A DNA stretch of 64,000 bases, from assembly GCA_021464415.1 (NCBI GenBank), contig CM038467.1, positions 17,509,127 to 17,573,126 on the forward strand. Direction: 5' to 3'. The stretch comes from Lonicera japonica. Its lineage: Eukaryota > Streptophyta > Magnoliopsida > Dipsacales > Caprifoliaceae. A program made the translations under genes and the position numbers. Positions 46,389 to 58,100 of the stretch are shown here, piece after piece (within the stretch, counting starts at the first letter, position 1; each line of letters starts with the position of its first letter). The notes below the pieces were generated by a model that did not search any database, was not told the DNA's origin, and was given only the letters and a program-made list of their open reading frames with translations.

Positions 46389-48216
46389 TGTTAACTCGTG
46401 AGTAATACAATAGATACAAAAATAGAGATGCAGAGCGAGAGGGACGTGGTCCGTAGGAGTTCTATGCGAAGGGTTTTAGGGCCGGAAAGAAGCATGGATT
46501 AGGGTTTTTGGATTGTAAATTAACTTTTTGGCGCTTTAACGATTAGCAAACCTACGCACTTCTTTTTATTTTTTTTTTAACCACCAAACGCATTTAAACG
46601 GTTAAACCGTAAAAGGGGCTAGCGGACCTATGGCAGTAACTTAACGCTTAGCGTTTAGCCGTTTAGTCGAGGCCTAGGTTATTAAATGTTAGGCAATTAT
46701 TTTTAATTTTTAAATATATTTAAAATTATATATATCAACTATAATATTTAAAAATTATCAAATCAAATATAATATTTAAATAAATATAAAAAGAAGATCA
46801 AATATTTAATTAATAAATAAAATATGGTTATTAAATTTATTGTTGAAAATAAAATTGAACACGATGTCACATTTATATAAAATTATCAATTTATTTAATG
46901 CAGTAACAACAATAACAACAACAACAATAATAATAAGCTAGTAAAAAAGGAAAGACAACAGTAAAAGAAAAAAATGAGATTGAAGAATGTAGCATGATGT
47001 GTTTGTAACTAGTTCAAGTGAACTCTTTTTCAATGTTTTCTAACGATTGCAATTGTTGGCAAGGGATTCGTTTCAATTGGAGAAATGAAAGATGGATTTA
47101 CTTATGATGGTTGAATAGATTGTATACATTTTTTTAGGGTGGTGTTATTTACACCCCTAAATCTGTCACAAACATTTTCTCTAAAATTTAACTAAAAACA
47201 CATTTTAACATCACATTATTTGTCACAAACATCTCCTTCATTGCCTGATATTATGTAAGTATTTAACAACATACTCTCACCATGTAAAGTGAGTTTATGT
47301 AAGTGCATTCACCTTTTATTAGGCGGGCTTTATTTGAAAAACCCTCCAATAATCTATTGTCTGATGTTAGGCTATTTATTATAAACAAACACTCTCCAAG
47401 TAGGGCGAGTATGTGCATTTGTACTCACCTTGTATTAGGCGAGTCTTAGGGGGGTTAGTGATTGAAAATTTACGTTTGAGGGGTGTTTGTGACAAGTGAG
47501 ATGTTTGTGACAGAAATGGTGAGTGTAAATAACACCGCCCCTTTTTAAATGGCATTTTTTTAATAAAAAGAGAAATAATTAGCTCCTTCAAAACAGAAAA
47601 AAAAATTAAGTCTATTCGCCTAACTTGCCTAACTCCTGCCTAAACCAGCACAGCTTGTCTAGACCCGCCCAACCTCTAGGCACCAGCCTAAATCGGCCTA
47701 ATTTATCCCCGTGCTTTATCACCTGCCTAGGCATTAATCGAAGAGCTCGGGAACCGTCGAACCCGCTTTTTTAAAACACGGAGTTAAACTATATATTATG
47801 TGCATACTTGAGGTCATAGTACAAATAATGTTGCAACAATAGTCCCTTTCCATATTAATTTTAATTTATATGTATATTTTTGAGTAAATTTTAAATATAT
47901 AATTTTTATTAAAATTAAATTTATTGATTTATAATTATGACCATTTAAATATTTTTAAACATTGCTAAGAAGACGCATTATATTTAGTTACACGAGTGAG
48001 TTAGCAAGCAACATACACAATTATTGAAACATAATATATGTTTTTATTTTTTACTTTTTAAGTAGATTTTATATTTTTTTTAATTTACAAATAAAGTTAC
48101 ATAATGGACACACACGAAAGATAAACTACCCGGACGAAAAAGATGCTCTTTTAGACTTGAAAGTACATGGATTCAACTTTAAAAGTAAGTACATAAATAG
48201 ATCGAATTTCTACTTT
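46389..48216. other. Upstream of Urb2: promoter region, then AT-rich spacer
   Basis: The Urb2 5' UTR and promoter should lie just above 46388. Further out there are CCTAGGC-rich fragments (about 46660-46690 and 47620-47730) similar in wording to the TIR element at 57452-58448, and one MITE (47136-47542). No gene is seen. Confidence 0.45.
47136..47542. mobile_element. TIR MITE with GGGTGGTG ends, copy 1
   Basis: The left end AGGGTGGTGTTATTTACAC and the complement of the right end AGGGGCGGTGTTATTTACAC are inverted repeats around 407 bp; similarity continues inward (CTGTCACAAACAT on both arms). The flanks are T-rich, so the target duplication cannot be read clearly. The ends resemble those of the element at 61195-61470. 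Confidence 0.65.
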
Positions 48217-48224
48217 AAATTAAT

Positions 48225-49872
48225 GGGGTTTTTTGTTTTTAACCCAGAGAATTTAAATTGTTTTGCTTTTAACCCACTACATTTGAAAAATTAGTAATTG
48301 ACCCAAATGAGTGGATAATTACTAAATATACAATTTATAAATAATTTTAGTTTTTTTCTTTTATATTTTTCCCACCTTATCCTTTTTTTAACTTTTCAGA
48401 TTTAAATTTACTATTCACTTAAAATTGTATTTAGTAGTTGTTGGAATATATATCTTTTAGGGATTTATATGCTTTTAAATTCAAATTTAAATTTTTGTAA
48501 ATGTAAACTACAATTGATAACTTTTTGTAATTTTTAACTAACTTAGGATAAATATATATTAGAAAAATTAAGAAGTTAAATTACGGTAAATATAAAATAT
48601 AAAAAATTAAACTTGGGGTATATACAAGACATATTAAATATAAATATTATGCACAACGTACAAAAAAAAACTCAATTATATTAAAAAAGAGATCACACAA
48701 TTAAAAAAAAATATAGCTATATTAAAAATCAAATATTAAAACTTTGGACATCTATAAGACATATTAATAGTAAATATTACATATAAATAAAAATAAAAAT
48801 AAAAATGCAGACATATTAAAAAGATATTACATGAGTAAAAATAAAAAACAATCATACTAAAAAAAATTATACAAGTAAAAATAAAAATAAAGTCATATTA
48901 AAAGAGATATTACACAAGTCAAACTAATAACACAGTCATATTAAAAAAGATATTGCACAAGTAAAATTAAAAATAGAGTCATATTAAATATATGAAGATC
49001 AAGATTGTTAAATATAAATAAATGTAAAAAGAGAGGGATTTAAAAGAGTAAGAAAAAATAATTTACCGACCATAGAATGAATGTTCTAACAATCATTATT
49101 TGACAACAAATAGAATTTTATTGGTGGTCACTTGGATTATAGATTAGACAATTGCAACAACACATAAATCCATAATTGAATTTTTGTATATCTCATATTT
49201 TGCCATGAATACTAGATTTTGACATTGCTGATTGATATCGTAACGATGTATTTTTTCAATGCTATGTTCCTTTTCATAATAGAGGATATACGCCATTAGA
49301 ATTAGGACTCAATCCTCAAATCCCCCATAAATAAATGAATAACAATTTGTAAAGAAAGATGTAGCATTTAATTTATTTGTGTTGTGTATTATTTAACTAA
49401 TTTAAAAATGGAATCTTGGTAGAGATATATATGTATTTGTTATAAACATATATTATTAGAGAGGTAAATCGATGAATTTTTTTATGAAAATTTGTAAAAT
49501 GATTTATATAATTAGCAGATATCCACGAAAATAGAAACATTCAACCTAAAAGGTGTTTTGATTGATATATATGTACATAAATATTATTTCATTAGGTGAT
49601 TTTTTTTTGAAATATGATCTATTATTAATTGTATTATATAATGCCTAAAAATAATTGTAGGAGATAGCAACCTTATCATTTAATAAGGATAATTTAGTTA
49701 GATTAATTTTAAAAAAGCTAGAATATTAGAAAAGAAAATTATTTTCAAATTTTGGCTAAAATAAAAAAAAATGGGTTAAATCCTAAAAATTGGGCCATTT
49801 ACTAATTTATTAAATATGATGGGTTTGAGTAAAGAGACCTTTAAAATTTTGGGGTAAATCCTAATTTGCTAT
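48225..49872. mobile_element. Candidate element with long degenerate inverted repeats
   Basis: About 90 bp at the left (including AACCCACTACATTTGAAAAA and TTAGTAATTGACCCAAATGA) recurs inverted and diverged at the right (TTAAATATGATGGGTTTGAG read in reverse). AAATTAAT lies on both sides (48217-48224 and 49873-49880). Long degenerate TIRs suggest a Mutator-like element, but the DNA is so AT-rich that the duplication could be chance. Confidence 0.4.
48600..49000 (+). repeat. Degenerate minisatellite, about 50-55 bp units
   Basis: Several imperfect units of the form GTCATATTAAAAAAGATATT followed by ACACAAGTAAAA and A/T-rich filler are arranged in tandem inside the candidate TIR element. Confidence 0.5.
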
Positions 49873-50482
49873 AAATTAATTTATATTTAGTTTGGTTAGA
49901 TGGATATGGTAAATAATTCTTAACCCGTTTATTTTAATTGATTTGAATCTAATAAATTTTTTGATTAATAAATCGGATATGAATATATATTAAATCGGAT
50001 ATGTATATGTATCTATATTTTTATACATTTATAAATATAATCATTGGTCTTACAGCAAAATTTGATTAAAATGCCAATGACCAGTGACTAATAATTTTTG
50101 AATTTTTGACTAGATTGGTTATGCGGATTTTATGTTTGTTTGATAATATGGATTAATATTATGTACATCTGTCAAATCTATCTAAATTGTAGTTGAGAAA
50201 AAAAAAAGAGAGTAAAAAACACTGAACCCCATAAATTATTACAATTTTTCACTTTACTTTATGTTTTTCAATTTGAGAGTAAACATGTTAAATTTGAGAT
50301 ATATTGAGGTAGGCTTATATTATTTATTTATTTTTCTTATATATATACATATATTAAAATTTATTTGTCCAAGGACAATTATGTTATTTTTGGGATTAAG
50401 TGATAAATGTTAATAGTTGAAGAGGTTTATTGTCGATTTTTATAAATTAGGGGTAAAGTGAGTCCTATAGTTTAAGGGATTA

Positions 50483-50837
50483 GGCCCTGTTTGGTGGGTG
50501 TGTTTTTTTTTTTCAAAATTATAAAAACTCAAATTTAAATCAACTTTACTTTTTTACTTCCCAAAATTTATTTCACTTTACATTCTCTTTCTAATTTTTT
50601 TTAAAACACTATAACTTTAAATCCAAAAATTAAAATTAGATAAAAAAAAATATATATTTAAAACCTATTCGTCGAGATCTATAAAATAAGATCCGTTTTT
50701 TTAAAAAAAATTATGTGATTTTATAGTTGGTTGAAAAAAACTCAAACAAAAACTAAATTCACTTTTCAACATACTTCTAAATTCTACCAAACACCAAATT
50801 TTAAAAACTCAACTTAAAATATCAACCAAACATCATC
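50483..50837. mobile_element. PIF/Harbinger-like MITE, copy 2 of a two-copy family
   Basis: Ends GGCCCTGTTTGGT and (right end) ACCAAACATCATC, flanked by TTA (50480-50482, 50838-50840); 355 bp. Homologous along its length to 26421-26787. Confidence 0.75.
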
Positions 50838-51639
50838 TTAGTTTTTTTTACCCCCAAAAAAAAAAAAAAAAATTTAAACTATTCAATGGTACCCAATAGC
50901 ATCCTTAAATCAAATTCCATTAAATGTGTTGTATCTAACCCTAGGGCACAAGTATGCTGGGTTAGTTTTACAACTCATTATTCCAAGCCAATAGAATACT
51001 GCCACTTTGTCAATTTTCTTTAAAAACTTTTTAAAACATATTTTAATCAATAGAATAAACCAAAAAGTAGAGTTTCTCTTTTATTCAATATCTACATCCG
51101 TGCCAGCTCTTTTAACTTCCCAATTAATTTTTTTTCCTATTTTTTTGCAAAATACCCTCCCATTTGAGAAAAACTTTCCAGCCTATTTCCTCTTTTATGT
51201 AAAACCCTTTTTCAAAGTCATATTTTTCTCTTCAATGACTCCTTCATACATACACACGAGGTATCGATTTTTCTATTTTTCTTTTTTGTTTAAATTTTTT
51301 TACTGTAATCTATTGGTTTTTGTTGTTGTCCATATTCTATTTGTGGGTAAACTATTTACTACTGATTTTGCAGTATGGGATATTTATTTTTCTTTCCCCT
51401 GTTATCCTTTGTTTTTTTCTTTGCTTAATATTTAAAACAACTCTTGAAATTTTTCATTACCTAAAAAGATGTGATAAGTAATTTTTTTTGCTATTAATGT
51501 AAAAATTGCTTACTCTTCACTTGAATTTTGATTTCTTGTAAGTGAAAAGCTAATTTACATGCTATGTGTATATATATATATATATATCTATCTTACCTTT
51601 TGAATTTTGTTATTTTATTATATGAAATACAAAATGTTG

Positions 51640-53080
51640 TTGATTTGGATCATGGAATTTGATTGGCAAAAGGAAAAGTCTGAAACAAATTAAGAAGAAA
51701 ATTTATTTGACGGTGATGAATTAAGAGTGGGAATGGAGGTGTGTAATGAAGTTAAAGCATATAATCTATGCAACTCCTATACATTAAAGAAATGATTAGT
51801 ATTCATAAAGGAAATGTTCGAAGAGATGTAAAAACAATATTCGACAATGAGACTATTTGTTTTAAAAACAATGGTTTTATAATGACCTTTGTGAAGTGAA
51901 GACAGTTCATAAATTGGATACAAGGACATATGGTAAGGCTTTAATTCGATTCAATGTGGACGATGGTGTGTGGAAGATAAATCATATTAATTCAGATTAT
52001 AATCATAAGTTTGCTATGCCCGAAAAAAGACAATTTCTCAAATATGGTCGGAAGATATAAAAGGCTTACGCAAATGTTATGTCTTTTATAGCTGAAGCAG
52101 GTATAAGGCCAACAAAGTCGTATTCATATTTGGCAAAAGAAGTTGGTGGTGCTGAGAATGTTGGGTTTACTGAGAAAGATTGTCTAAATAATTTGCATAG
52201 GAAAAAGGAATAATTGATTGAAGGAGGGGATGCACAAAGTTTGAACAAACATTTTAAGCATAAACAAGCTGAGGATCTTAATTTTTTTCTATAGTGTTTA
52301 AGTAGATCAGTGTACTCGGATGAAGACTTTTTTTGGATATATGGTAAATCAAAGTTAGACTATGATTGCTTTGGAGATGTTCTTTGCTTTGATACAACAT
52401 TTCGGACCAACAAATACAACTTAATATGTGCTCCATTTGTGGGAGTTAATCATCATTAGAAAAATGTTTTACTTTGTTGTGTTTTTTTATTGGATGAAAG
52501 CACAAAAACATTTGTTTGGTTATTTGAAACTTTTTTGGAATCAATAGGAAACAAACACCCGATAACCATTTTCACGGATGAGGATAAAGCAATGGCAAAT
52601 GTAATTGAGATTGTATTTCCACAAACACGCCGTCTATTATGTACTTGGCATATTGCTAAAAATGCTACACAACCTATTGCTAGTCTTTATACTAACACAA
52701 AGTTTAGCAAATATTTCAACAAGTGCTTGTATGTTTGTTTGAGTGAATCAGAATTTGAAGAGACATATGATCACATGATTAGAACCTTCAAGCTTCAGAA
52801 TCATTCGTGGCTACAAAAGTTATAGTCACTTAGAAGGAATTGGTGTTCTGCTTTCAACATAGATTATTTCTTAGCTAATATTAAATCTACCCAAAAGGTT
52901 AAGAGCACAAACAAAATCTTTCATTAGATTTCTACAAAAATAATGAGTCTCACTAATTTTCTGCAACACTATGATCAAAAAACAACATATATGAGAGTGG
53001 CAGAATTAGAAGAGGATTTTTGTTGTAAAAATGGAATGCCTCATCTTAAATCAAAATGTGGTATTTTTAAGCAAGCAGCT
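51640..53080 (+). pseudogene. FAR1/MULE transposase pseudogene
   Basis: Conceptual translation shows FAR1-family wording across several frames with stops: an N-terminal FAR1-type region (GKALIRFNVDDGVWKI), then the transposase core DVLCFDTTFRTNKYNL, TIFTDEDKAMANVIEI and a CTWHIAKNA block. These give the Asp-Asp part of the DDE triad. The longest uninterrupted part is 52490-52825 (111 aa). In-frame stops near 52059, 52211, 52293 and 52457, and a stop after WLQKL (52825), make it non-functional. It is cut off at 53080 by the copia LTR. Confidence 0.8.
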
Positions 53081-54183
53081 TGAGTGCTTAAAATTTGTGT
53101 AAAAGTTTATCTTTGATCATTTATATAGCTCCTCAAATGATTTAATCATGATAAAATTGCATGAAACTAGTTTTTACTTTAAAAAGTTTTTTACTGAAAA
53201 TTAGTCATCTTGAAAAATTCATAATAAATTCATATGAATGAATTTTGATACAAAAACAAATTTGGGAGTCTTAGAAACTTATTTGGAACATTCCCCAAGC
53301 ATTAGAATCAATTTTTAGAGTAAAATTACAAAAGTTAAAAAATTGTAAAAACTTTCATATGGCAGAAGCATGTAGTCGACTACATGAAAAAGCCGGGAGT
53401 CGACTACCTCATGTAGTCAACTACTTGGATACTGAGGGAGTCGACTACTCTCTGGAAATATAGTCGTTGGAGATTTCTTGTAAGTTTAGTTTTGGCCTCT
53501 AACCACCTTTAACCACCCCCAAACGGTCATATTGCTTCCAAAACTATATACAGGACTTTAAAAACACTTTTGAAGCTCTCTAGCAAGCCTTGAATATCAT
53601 CTATTAGCAAAAATAATTTATTTCACTTAGAGAGACTTATTTGAAAATATTCAAATATTAATTTGATCAAATCATTCTTTCTTAAGCTATTATTCTTGAT
53701 CAAACTTGATAACTTCTAGTGTTAGCTTAATTTGTATTTTTCAAACACTTGAGAGTTATTGTACATTGATATTTGTTACCAAAATCTTATTCTTCAAACA
53801 TTAAGAAATGTTTATCTCTTAGATTAACAAGAAGTTCTTGTGTGAGTGTTATGAGTAATCAACATTTGTAAAATGTGTGAGAAGGATATACTTGTAAAGA
53901 TTTGATCTTCACTCGTAAGAAGATCGGTATTAGTGAAAATTCTCGGGAAACTATCCGAGTGCGGAAGTAATGTCTAACAAACCGAACCGTGTGGACAAAA
54001 AGTTTTCGACTTCAATCGGTTTATTTTTTTATCTCTAGCACTTTTATTCATTGCTATTTTATTGTGTGTGATTGGAATTGCTTGCTTGATTACTTGATAT
54101 AAACTTTAAATCTTTTTGAAACATTTTTAAAAATCCGATTTAGTTTTAAAAACCCTACTCATCCCCCTCTAGGGTATTTTTCA
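53081..54183 (+). repeat. Solo copia-type LTR (Sirevirus/Retrofit-like)
   Basis: It starts TGAGTGCTTAAAAT and ends GGTATTTTTCA; the last 60 bases (CCCTACTCATCCCCCTCTAGGG) have the wording typical of Sirevirus-like LTR ends. Length 1103 bp, with no primer site or gag after it, so it is a solo LTR or fragment. It contains repeated GAGTCGACTAC motifs. I could not find the 5-bp duplication, so the limits are provisional. Confidence 0.6.
53369..53446 (+). repeat. Clustered AGTCGACTAC palindromes in the LTR
   Basis: A perfect 18-bp palindrome CATGTAGTCGACTACATG (53369-53386) is followed within 60 bp by three partial copies (GAGTCGACTAC, GTAGTCAACTAC, GAGTCGACTAC). Confidence 0.75.
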
Positions 54184-54622
54184 ACCTACAGAAACAAAAT
54201 TATACAGCAAACTAAATTTTATTAGCATTATTTCATTAAAAAATGTCATTAGTTGTAGCAATAAAATAAATAACTTTGTTAAAAAAAATAAAATTTTAAA
54301 AAATTCCTTCAATAGAAGAGAGGAAGGAGAGGGATTGAACAGAGACAAGAACAATTTTGAACAGATGGAAGGTTTTTGCAAAGACGCAAGAGGAATGGCA
54401 AAAAAAGAAAAGAATGTAAAACACTAATTGAGTTTGGGAAAGAAAAAAAAAATTAATTGGGAAGTTAAAGTGCTAGCACAGATGTAGATATTGAATGGAA
54501 GATAAACTCTACTATCTTATTTGTTTTATCGATTAAAATATGTTTAAAGAAGATTGGCAAGTGGCAATATTCTATTGGCTCGAGATAATGAGTTGAAAAA
54601 TTGACCTGGCATATCCTGTGCC

Positions 54623-55121
54623 AAGAAATTTTTTATTTAAAAAGTACGACACGTTTTAAGTTTGAGCCTTCTCTCGAGTTTCTCTTTAGTATAATTATTT
54701 AAAGCCAACCTTCATTTATAAAAAATAGAATGATATTTGACGTCAATGCGTCCGCCATAAAATTTAATCGCTTTGTATAACAGTAACTTGTAAAAAGATC
54801 GGAGATTAGTAGAACCGAAAGTGTGATTAACGGAAACCTGTAAAAGGAGCAGAGATTACTAAGATCGAAGGTGCGCAGAAACGGGGGCATGGAAAAAAAA
54901 TAAAAAAAAGGGTGCTATATCTTATTTTCAAAGAGAGACGCTTTCCATTCCCACTGTATTCAATTCAATTCAAAACATCTACCTATCGATCTATCTATCA
55001 ATAAATCAGATCTCCAATTTTTCCTTTCACTTTCACTCTCTCAGAAGAGCTACAATCAAATCGAATCAAAAACCTTCCTTTCAATCATAGACAGACAGTA
55101 GAGGATATATATAGAGAGAGG
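54623..55121. other. Promoter and 5' UTR of the ERD2-like gene
   Basis: The last 170 bases are C/T-rich with TCTATCTATC-type sequence and look like leader. A TATATATAGAGAGAG run lies just before the ATG at 55122. Confidence 0.4.
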
Positions 55122-58100
55122 ATGAGGCCGCCGAGGAGGCCGATCCATGTACTGACGACATGGGTAAAGAGACAACCGCCCAAGGTCAAGGCTTTCCTCG
55201 CCGTCATCACCGGCATGGCCGCCCTCGTATTGCTCAGAGTAATAGTACACGATCACGACAACCTCTTCGTTGCCGCCGAAGCTGTTCACTCCATCGGAAT
55301 CTCTGTCCTCATCTACAAGCTCATGAAGGAAAAAACTTGTGCCGGTACTTATATTTATACATAATCACACGCACGCACGCATGTATGTAATACCTTATTT
55401 TTTCTGTTTTCTTTGCCGAGGAATCGTACACGACTGATAACAATTGCAACTTTAATTAGGAATCTTGTGAGGATCTTGTTTTGAAACTACGCCTTTTAAC
55501 ACAATCAAGCGAAACCCTAATCGACGTTTCCCGTTTGTTTTGAGTCGGTTTATGGAATTTTTATGGTGAATCCATTTAGTAATTATTTTGGCATTATTAA
55601 GTCTGTTGAATTGTAATTCATTCTGCTTAATTTTTCCAATTCTTAGGTTTCGATACTCTGTTAGTCACAGGGTCTGTCTTGTTTGGAAACATTGAGCCTA
55701 CTAGGGTTATGTTCACATAAAATGGATTTCTTTTTTCCCGTGGAATGTTTCAACAGATAACAGCAATTCGCTGAGATTGATTCATACCATAAGTTTGCCA
55801 AGGCACCTCTATCCAATTCCTCTGTTGCCGCAATGACTTCACTTTTTCGCAATTCCTCTGTTGTCCGCAATGACTTCACTTTTTCGCAAAACCACAATCT
55901 CTCGTGTGGGTCAAGCTATGATAACAAAATCACAGTGCATTATTATACTTGTAGGAGGGTAACGTGTTTAGTAGTGAGGAGTCACTATTGATGAAGTCTC
56001 AAAGAATGTGAGATGTAAACCACGATATGGACTTACAAGAAAAGGGCCCTGTTCAAGCTGATCAACAGGGTGAGAGAACTGACCTATGAACTGTGTAGTA
56101 TTGTGGCGCCCTTATAGACACTTTAAATTTTTTGTTGACATTTTGTTACAATGTGTCCATGATTTAAATAGAAAGTTATTTCTTTGAACATGCGGCAGCA
56201 CTTCTTGGATATCTGTTAAAATGTGAACAGCAAATAATGCTATTGTTTTTTTTTTAATAACCATGGGTATCGGGGCCCCACCCCACTAATCTCATGAGGC
56301 CCTGGTTGCTTGACCAAGAGATACCCCCGGGGCCCAAGAAAGGTTTCACGCAGCGTGGAATCGAACTTGAGACCGTGTGCCTATCCACACAATCCCAAGT
56401 TCACCCTTACTGCTGTGGCAACCCTTGGGTTGAACAGCAAATAATGCTATTGGGATGTGGCTTGCTTTTTGTATGCCCGAAATGTAATTGTTACTTGTTA
56501 GAAAAGAAAACAAGAAAATGTTATAATAAACAGAGTATGACAATGGAAGATTTAATTAGAGAGGTGTGCATGACCTCGGAGAGTAAAGGTGATATTTGTG
56601 TTTTGTACGCATATACATTATTACATGTCTATAAAAATATAAAACTTTTGAAGATATGTCATTACCAGGTCTTCCATTATACATCCATGATTGTTAATGT
56701 GACCTTAAATGTCCCAGTTTACCTTCTATCTTATCAAATTTCATTACTTTGCTGCTGGTGTTGACACATCTAGATACGCAGTAATGATTATCACTTCAGG
56801 ATTAATTTCTTTTGATTTTGATTCCAGAGCACTTATGTTTACTATTTCTTGATAGGATGGAATTGTATTGTCAGTGTATATATTCATATGTTCTGTGAGG
56901 TTCATTCTATGCTGATCATATTCATTTTTTGGTTTGAATTTGTTGCAGGACTCTCACTTAAATCCCAGGAACTAACAGCGATGTTCTTGGCTGTGAGACT
57001 GTACTGCAGTTTTGTCATGGAATATGATATCCACACCTTGCTTGATTTAGCTACATTGGCTACTACCCTGTGGGTTATTTACATGATTCGCTTTAATCTA
57101 AAGTCAAGTTACATGGAGGACAAAGACAACTTTGCAATATATTATGTGGTGAGTCTCTGTTCATATTGTTACGGGGATCCTCCCTGTGATCTTTTTTTTT
57201 GCACTGTTATTTGTTTGGGCTTGCTTCGTTGTTTGTAGTTGCCATGTTACTAGCAAACTCTTAAAGAAGATATTAATCTTTATGTATTCAATAATCAATA
57301 TTGGAACTAACTTAACTATCCTAAGATTTGGGGCAAGGATTTTAGAAATGTGACTTAGTTTCAGGACATCCCAAAAAGGAAAATGTGAATCTCAATTTGA
57401 TGTTGAGTAAACCATGATACTTGTTAAGGTTGTTTTTTAAGTTCTCAGGATCATAGTTGTCAAAAGCGTGCCTAGGCGCAAGGGTTGGGAGTGGGAGTCG
57501 CCTACCATAAGGCGCATCCTGTTCAGCAAGGCACGTGCTTTATGTGCCTTGGCTCCAGGCTCAGGCGCAGCGAGGTGTGGGATTTTTCAAGCGAGGCATT
57601 TTTTTTTTCTTGTATTTGACTTCTTTTTTCCATCAAAATGTTGTCATTTGGCCTTTTGGGTCTTAAACCCGATGAAACAAATGAAGAAACCCTAGTCGAT
57701 CAGCTCACACACTCTCACTCCTCAACGCTGTGCTTCCAGCCTTCCATTCCTCAAATCGATCATCTCACACACTCACAGGTACTTCTGCTTCTTTCTTCTC
57801 CTTTTTTCTCTCTCATGCAGTCACGACAATTTCTAGATTGACTGTGAGTGAATTTGACGGGGGTTAGGGGAAGAAGGAAGAGGAGGAAAAAAATAGCAGC
57901 CGCACTTTTTAGAGAGAGAAAAGAAAAAGAGTAATATGATGCCTAGGATTTTCTTAATTCTGTGGGTTTTCTAAAAGACCCTTATTTTTTTGTGAGAGTT
58001 TCCTAAATTGCCCTTATATTTGTCCACCACACATGTACTCAATAGGCAATGGTTTTCTATTGTACGTTCTACCTAAATAATAAAATTATGTGAATAATTT

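Larger units (their letters stand above)
50945..54622 (+). mobile_element. Mutator-like element (FAR1-type transposase), decayed, with nested copia LTR
   Basis: The first roughly 230 bp (from GGCACAAG, through ACAACTCATTAT, AGCCAATAGAAT and TTAACTTCCCAATTAATTTT) recur inverted at 54622 down to about 54400. These long inverted repeats are typical of Mutator-like elements. Between them lies a FAR1-like transposase pseudogene and a copia-type LTR that breaks the element. The 9-bp target duplication was not found at the borders I chose. Without the LTR insertion the element would be about 2.6 kb. Confidence 0.75.

Noticed and set aside
51007..51435. 142-codon phenylalanine-rich frame
   Set aside because: Sits in the MULE inverted repeat and subterminal AT-rich DNA; composition explains it.
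53076..54188. 5-bp duplication around the copia-type LTR
   Set aside because: CAGCT and ACCTA do not match; borders may be off or the LTR recombinant.
56294..56764. 156-codon frame in ERD2-like intron 1
   Set aside because: Spans the SINE and intron; no protein similarity.
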